Origin: Chthoniobacterales bacterium
Lineage (GTDB): Bacteria > Verrucomicrobiota > Verrucomicrobiia > Chthoniobacterales > UBA10450
Reading direction: 5' to 3'
Length of the DNA stretch: 6,074 nucleotides
Assembly (NCBI GenBank): GCA_013697015.1
Contig: JACCXL010000221.1
Coordinates: 1 to 6,074, forward strand
The position numbers and the translations under genes are program-made. Every line of letters begins with the position of its first letter. Position 1 is the stretch's first letter. Of the stretch, positions 1 through 6,074 are shown piece by piece. The notes under the pieces are model-generated. The model was not told the origin of the DNA, made no database searches, and worked only from the letters and a program-made list of their open reading frames with translations.

Positions 1-3358
<3,358 letters not shown>

Positions 3359-3362
<4 letters not shown>

Positions 3363-4504
3363 GACCTTGCGTCGCCGAGTGCCGCCCGCGCTTCCAGCAC
3401 TTTTCTGACGGCCGCATCCGCGCTGCTGGCCGTTGCCGTCAGATGTCCCATCTTGCGTCCGGGCCGCGGCTCTCGTTTCCCATAAAGATGTAAATGGACG
3501 CCGGGCGTGCCTAAGGCCCGCGCCCAGTGGGGTTCGCCATTTTGCCAGGCATCGCCCAAAAGGTTTGCCATGGCGGTCGGCTGCAAGATTTCTGTGGCGC
3601 CCAGCGGCAGTCCGCAAACCGCGCGCACTTGCTGTTCAAATTGGCTGGTCGCGCAGCCTTCGATGGACCAGTGACCGGAGTTGTGGGGACGCGGAGCAAG
3701 TTCGTTCACCAGCAGTTCACCGTCGGAGCGGAGGAACATTTCGACCGCCAGCAGTCCGACGAGATCGAGTTGTTCTGCGATTGTGCGCGCGAGAAGAGCC
3801 GCATTCTTTTCCACTGCGGGCTCGATCTTTGCCGGCACTGAAGTCACGTCGAGGATATGATGGCGGTGCACGTTTTCGCAAACGGGAAAGGTAGAGCTAG
3901 AGCCGTCCGCGCCTCGCGCCACGAGAACGGAAACTTCTTTCTCGAAATCGACCGCGCGCTCTAAAATCAGTTCGTCGCCGGGACGAGCCGCCCAGATTTC
4001 ATCCACGTTTTCCTGCGCAAAAATGCGTCGCTGTCCTTTCCCATCGTAGCCGAAAGAAGCACTCTTAAGAATCGCCGGTCGCCCAATTTGATCGAGCGCT
4101 GCCGCTAATTCCGCGGCACTACGAACGGCGCGGAAAGAAGCCACCGGCAAATTCCCTTCGGACAAAAACGTTTTCTCGCGCAGCCGATTTTGCGCGGTAT
4201 TTAGGATGGCCCCGGCGGGGCGCACGACGCACAGAGCAGCGCACCAATCGATGGTTTGGGCCGGAATATTTTCGAACTCAAATGTGAGCACATCGAGCTG
4301 CCGCGCAAAGCGACCGACGGCCTCTTCATCCGCGTAGGAAGCGGTCGTGGTCGCATCCGCCAATTGACCGGCCGGGCTGTTTTCTTCCGGCGTGAAAACA
4401 TGGACGCGGTAACCCATCCGCCGCGCGGCCATCGCAAACATGCGTCCCAGTTGGCCGCCGCCCATCACGCCGATCGTGGCGCCGGGCAAAAACTGCGGCA
4501 TCAT
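3359..4504 (-). CDS. purK: 5-(carboxyamino)imidazole ribonucleotide synthase
   Basis: PurK is an ATP-grasp enzyme that carboxylates aminoimidazole ribonucleotide with bicarbonate and ATP to give N5-CAIR in de novo purine synthesis. The protein is 381 aa, a typical length. The N-terminal dinucleotide-like loop [11 protein letters not shown] is at residues 12-22 and TFEFENI at 74-80. [10 protein letters not shown] follows at 105-114. The ATP-grasp nucleotide-binding segment [14 protein letters not shown] is at 145-158, [16 protein letters not shown] near 178-193, and the metal/carboxylate motif [14 protein letters not shown] at 266-279. The C-terminal domain has YGK and GRKMGHLT at 341-356. Two ATGs are adjacent (4504 and 4501). 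The first overlaps the purE stop in ATGA and is preferred. The next step is catalysed by PurE, encoded immediately upstream, so this is a classical purEK pair. The stop overlaps the TTG of sua5. Confidence 0.97.
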
Positions 4505-5001
4505 GGCACCCGCTGCGCGAGCACCGCGTCCGTCTGCTGCCGACGAAACGCTTCCACCCTGGCGCGTATCGTGAGGTCGCCGAGACCGACAATACTGGCC
4601 GCGAGCAAGGCCGCATTCTTGGCCCCGGAAACGCCGATGGCGAGAGTTCCGACCGGAACGCCTGCTGGCATCTGCGCGATCGACAGCAACGAATCAACCC
4701 CGTGCAACGCGTGCGATTGAATCGGCACGCCGAGAACAGGAAGCCAGGTATGCGCCGCCACCATCCCCGGCAGGTGAGCCGCGCCGCCGGCGCCGGCGAT
4801 AATGACCTGGATTCCCCTGCCCGCTGCGGTGCGGGCGAATTCCGCCATTAGTTCCGGAGTGCGATGGGCCGACACAATTCGGTGTTCGTGCGCCACGGCC
4901 AGCTCCGACAAAAGATCGACGCAGTGGCGCATCGTCTCCCAATCGGACGAGCTTCCCATCACTACGGCGACGAGCGGGTCTGCGGTTTTCTGATCAACCA
5001 T
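4501..5001 (-). CDS. purE: N5-carboxyaminoimidazole ribonucleotide mutase (class I PurE)
   Basis: PurE rearranges N5-CAIR, made by PurK, into CAIR for purine synthesis. The 166-aa protein matches class I bacterial PurE in length (E. coli 169). Motifs are [11 protein letters not shown] (14-24), the catalytic-His motif SAHRTPEL (44-51, His46), and the glycine-rich [14 protein letters not shown] (67-80). VLGVPIQS (89-96), [21 protein letters not shown] and AALLAA follow. The frame is open back to another ATG at 5082, adding 27 residues. I chose 5001 because it gives [17 protein letters not shown], a normal distance to the first motif. A GGAG (5012-5009) also sits 7 nt upstream, the best Shine-Dalgarno in the window. 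PurE is first in a purE-purK-sua5 unit and its stop overlaps the purK ATG. A class I PurE beside a purK means the organism uses the two-step carboxylation route rather than AIR carboxylase (class II PurE). Confidence 0.97.
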   Translation of the reverse strand: MVDQKTADPLVAVVMGSSSDWETMRHCVDLLSELAVAHEHRIVSAHRTPELMAEFARTAAGRGIQVIIAGAGGAAHLPGMVAAHTWLPVLGVPIQSHALHGVDSLLSIAQMPAGVPVGTLAIGVSGAKNAALLAASIVGLGDLTIRARVEAFRRQQTDAVLAQRVP

Positions 5002-5008
5002 GCCTGCG

Positions 5009-5012
5009 CTCC
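5009..5012 (-). promoter_or_regulatory. Shine-Dalgarno sequence of purE
   Basis: On the minus strand GGAG ends 7 nt before the ATG at 5001. It decides between that start and the in-frame ATG at 5082, and supports the shorter 166-aa PurE. It is the clearest ribosome-binding site in the window; the other genes lean on overlapping stop codons or have none visible. Confidence 0.65.
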
Positions 5013-5076
5013 ACCAGTTCCCTGCAACGGGCGCGATTGCAAAGGTAATTCTGGGGACGACAGCCGCGTTCACAGA

Positions 5077-5104
5077 TTGCATCGCCGGGCTGCGCTTCGA
5101 TACT
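5077..5104 (+). promoter_or_regulatory. Candidate sigma70-like promoter of aroK
   Basis: A -35-like TTGCAT (5077-5082, 3 of 6 to TTGACA) and a -10-like GATACT (5099-5104, 4 of 6 to TATAAT) are spaced 16 bp apart. The hexamer ends 7 nt before the aroK ATG, so initiation would fall at or next to the A of the start codon and give a leaderless or nearly leaderless message. The matches are weak and a promoter further upstream, under purE, is equally possible. Confidence 0.3.
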
Positions 5105-5111
5105 AGCGGCG

Positions 5112-5648
5112 ATGCGCAACTGCGGCCAGGCGATCGTGTTGATCGGTTTCATGGGAAGCGGAAAATCAGCCGTCGGCCGCGCCGTTGCCGCGCGGATGGG
5201 CGTAGTTTGTCTTGATACCGATCAGATGGTTCGAGTCCATGCCGGTCGTGGAATACCGGAAATCTTCGAGCAACTGGGCGAAGAGAGATTCCGTGAGATG
5301 GAGGCTGAATCGCTGGAAGAGTTGTCTGGCGACAAGCCTGTGGTGGTGGTTACGGGTGGTGGCATTGTTCTGCGGAAGGCAAACGTGGAGGTGCTGCAGC
5401 GGCTTGGTCTACTCGTGTATCTTTTTGCGGATGAAGAGACCCTCTTCCAGCGCGTTGCGCAATGCGACAACCGGCCGCTGCTGCGCACCGCGGATCCGCG
5501 CGCCACGCTTCATGAATTACACACGGCGCGAAAGCCACTTTACGAAGAGGCAGCCGATTTGAGCATTGATACTTCGCGACGTTCGATTCCGCAGGTTGTC
5601 GAACTGGTGCTGCACGACATCGCGGCTGCGTGCACAGCGAAACTATGA
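5112..5648 (+). CDS. aroK: Shikimate kinase
   Basis: Shikimate kinase phosphorylates the 3-hydroxyl of shikimate with ATP, the fifth step of the chorismate pathway to aromatic amino acids. The 178-aa protein is of usual length (E. coli AroK 173). The P-loop GFMGSGKS is at residues 12-19. The substrate/magnesium motif LDTD is at 34-37 and FREME at 60-64, with Arg61 expected to bind shikimate. TGGGIVL (81-87) is the conserved glycine loop and the lid contains NRPLL (120-124). An Arg140-x-x-Leu-Tyr segment follows. The ATG at 5112 is seven residues before IVLIGFMG, a normal position, and no other start lies nearby upstream. No Shine-Dalgarno precedes it (the preceding bases are CTAGCGGCG), which is odd for a first gene. 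Its stop overlaps the queG start in ATGA. I use aroK rather than aroL by general convention; sequence alone does not separate the isozymes. Confidence 0.96.
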   Translation: MRNCGQAIVLIGFMGSGKSAVGRAVAARMGVVCLDTDQMVRVHAGRGIPEIFEQLGEERFREMEAESLEELSGDKPVVVVTGGGIVLRKANVEVLQRLGLLVYLFADEETLFQRVAQCDNRPLLRTADPRATLHELHTARKPLYEEAADLSIDTSRRSIPQVVELVLHDIAAACTAKL

Positions 5649-6074
5649 TGCCAACGATCAATCCGATGCAGGTCGCGCGTCCTGCATATACTGGGGCCGA
5701 AGCTTTCGCGCTGAAGGCTGAGCTTGCTGTCCGCGCGCGCGCGCTGGGTTTTGACTCGTGCCGCGTGGCCGTAGCCGCACCTCCGCGGCATGGATCCGAA
5801 TTCAAGCTGTGGCTCAACGAGGGCGCCGCCGGCGAAATGACATGGATGGCACGCAGCGAGGAGAAGCGGCTTGATCCCGAAGAAGTTCTCCCTGGAGTTC
5901 GCAGCGTGGTCGTGCTCGCGATGAACTACTGGCAAGGCGAAAGACCTCGAACCGAGGCTGGGCCGGCGCACGGACGGACTGCGCGTTATGCGTGGGGGCA
6001 GGATTACCACGACGTCATTGCCGCGCGTCTGCGTGCGTTGGATGAATTTCTGACGCAGCGCGGCGGCTCGCAGA
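5645..6074 (+). CDS. queG: Epoxyqueuosine reductase, N-terminal part (3' partial)
   Basis: QueG is a cobalamin and [4Fe-4S] enzyme that reduces epoxyqueuosine to queuosine at position 34 of GUN-anticodon tRNAs, the last step of the pathway. The frame is open from 5645 to the window end, giving 143 residues of an expected 350 or so. The identification rests on the QueG N-terminal signature: ALGFDSCRVA (33-42), KLWLNEGAAGEMTWMAR (54-70), LDPEEVLPGVRSVVVLAMNY (76-95) and RYAWGQDYHDVI (114-125). These match E. coli QueG in order and spacing. The ferredoxin-like cysteine clusters lie beyond the window. The start is uncertain. ATGs at 5645 and 5648 are adjacent, and another is at 5666. The first overlaps the aroK stop (ATGA) and no Shine-Dalgarno is seen, so coupling to aroK is likely. 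No stop codon interrupts the frame. Confidence 0.92.
   Translation, partial: MMPTINPMQVARPAYTGAEAFALKAELAVRARALGFDSCRVAVAAPPRHGSEFKLWLNEGAAGEMTWMARSEEKRLDPEEVLPGVRSVVVLAMNYWQGERPRTEAGPAHGRTARYAWGQDYHDVIAARLRALDEFLTQRGGSQ

Larger units (their letters stand above)
5002..5111. promoter_or_regulatory. Divergent purE / aroK intergenic promoter region
   Basis: This 110-bp gap is the only true intergenic space in the window. It separates purE-purK-sua5 (minus) from aroK-queG (plus), so both promoters probably lie here or just inside the flanking genes. For aroK I see a candidate with TTGCAT (5077-5082), a 16-bp spacer and GATACT (5099-5104). For purE I see no convincing hexamer pair. The pentamer TTGCA occurs at 5037-5041 and 5077-5081 on the plus strand and inverted at 5023-5027. 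The first and last of these form TGCAA-N9-TTGCA. The seven-base GATTGCA is repeated exactly 40 bp apart. No match to the E. coli PurR operator is apparent. The role as a shared control region is inferred from gene orientation. Confidence 0.5.

Noticed and set aside
3363..3617. Upstream extension of the sua5 frame on the minus strand
   Set aside because: It lies wholly within purK in another frame, is Arg/Gly-rich without recognisable motifs, and the Sua5 domain begins properly at the TTG at 3362.
3433..3894. 153-codon open frame antisense to purK, and similar frames at 4256-4720
   Set aside because: Arg/Ala-rich shadow translations with no recognisable domain; purK on the other strand has all its motifs.
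5002..5082. 27-residue N-terminal extension of purE to the ATG at 5082
   Set aside because: Class I PurE normally starts 10 to 15 residues before the GSxSDW motif, and the ATG at 5001 has a well-spaced GGAG.
5732..5744. 13-nt alternating CG tract that could favour Z-DNA
   Set aside because: It encodes Arg-Ala-Arg-Ala within queG using ordinary GC-rich codons, so composition explains it.
5540..6010. 156-codon open frame on the minus strand opposite aroK and queG
   Set aside because: The plus strand encodes a clear QueG N-terminus through this region; the antisense product has no known motif.

Overview
This is a compact stretch of bacterial housekeeping genes with almost no non-coding DNA. 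I see no mobile element, CRISPR array, RNA gene or toxin-like cassette, and no evidence of an undescribed system. Seven protein genes cover nearly the whole window. All are recognisable from conserved motifs, and five of them are complete. A kdsB gene (CMP-Kdo synthesis for lipopolysaccharide) points to a Gram-negative, LPS-bearing organism. The DNA is GC-rich, by eye in the high fifties per cent. The style of KdsB and PyrG and the mixed gene order look to me like Verrucomicrobiota or a similar soil lineage such as Acidobacteriota, but this is an impression rather than something the sequence proves.

The layout is three transcription units. Unit 1 (plus, 1-2367) is kdsB, whose first codon or codons lie just outside the window, followed by pyrG. 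Unit 2 (minus, 5001 down to 2358) is purE, purK and a two-domain sua5/tsaC2. Units 1 and 2 converge, and the stop-side ends of pyrG and sua5 overlap by 10 bp. A perfect 8-bp GC-rich inverted repeat begins right after the pyrG stop, inside the last codons of sua5. Unit 3 (plus, 5112 to the window end) is aroK followed by the N-terminal part of queG. Units 2 and 3 diverge from a 110-bp gap (5002-5111), the only real intergenic space in the window. It should hold both promoters.

Within each unit every junction is a 4-bp start/stop overlap: ATGA at kdsB/pyrG, purE/purK and aroK/queG, and TTGA at purK/sua5. This suggests translational coupling throughout. The pairings are partly functional. PyrG makes the CTP that KdsB consumes, and PurK makes the N5-CAIR that PurE rearranges. 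The last gene in units 2 and 3 is a tRNA anticodon-loop modification enzyme (Sua5 for t6A37, QueG for queuosine 34) attached to a purine or aromatic biosynthesis gene. The sequence features most worth a second look are the hairpin at the convergent ends, the apparent absence of a ribosome-binding site at aroK with a -10-like hexamer only 7 nt upstream of its ATG, and the TTG start of sua5.
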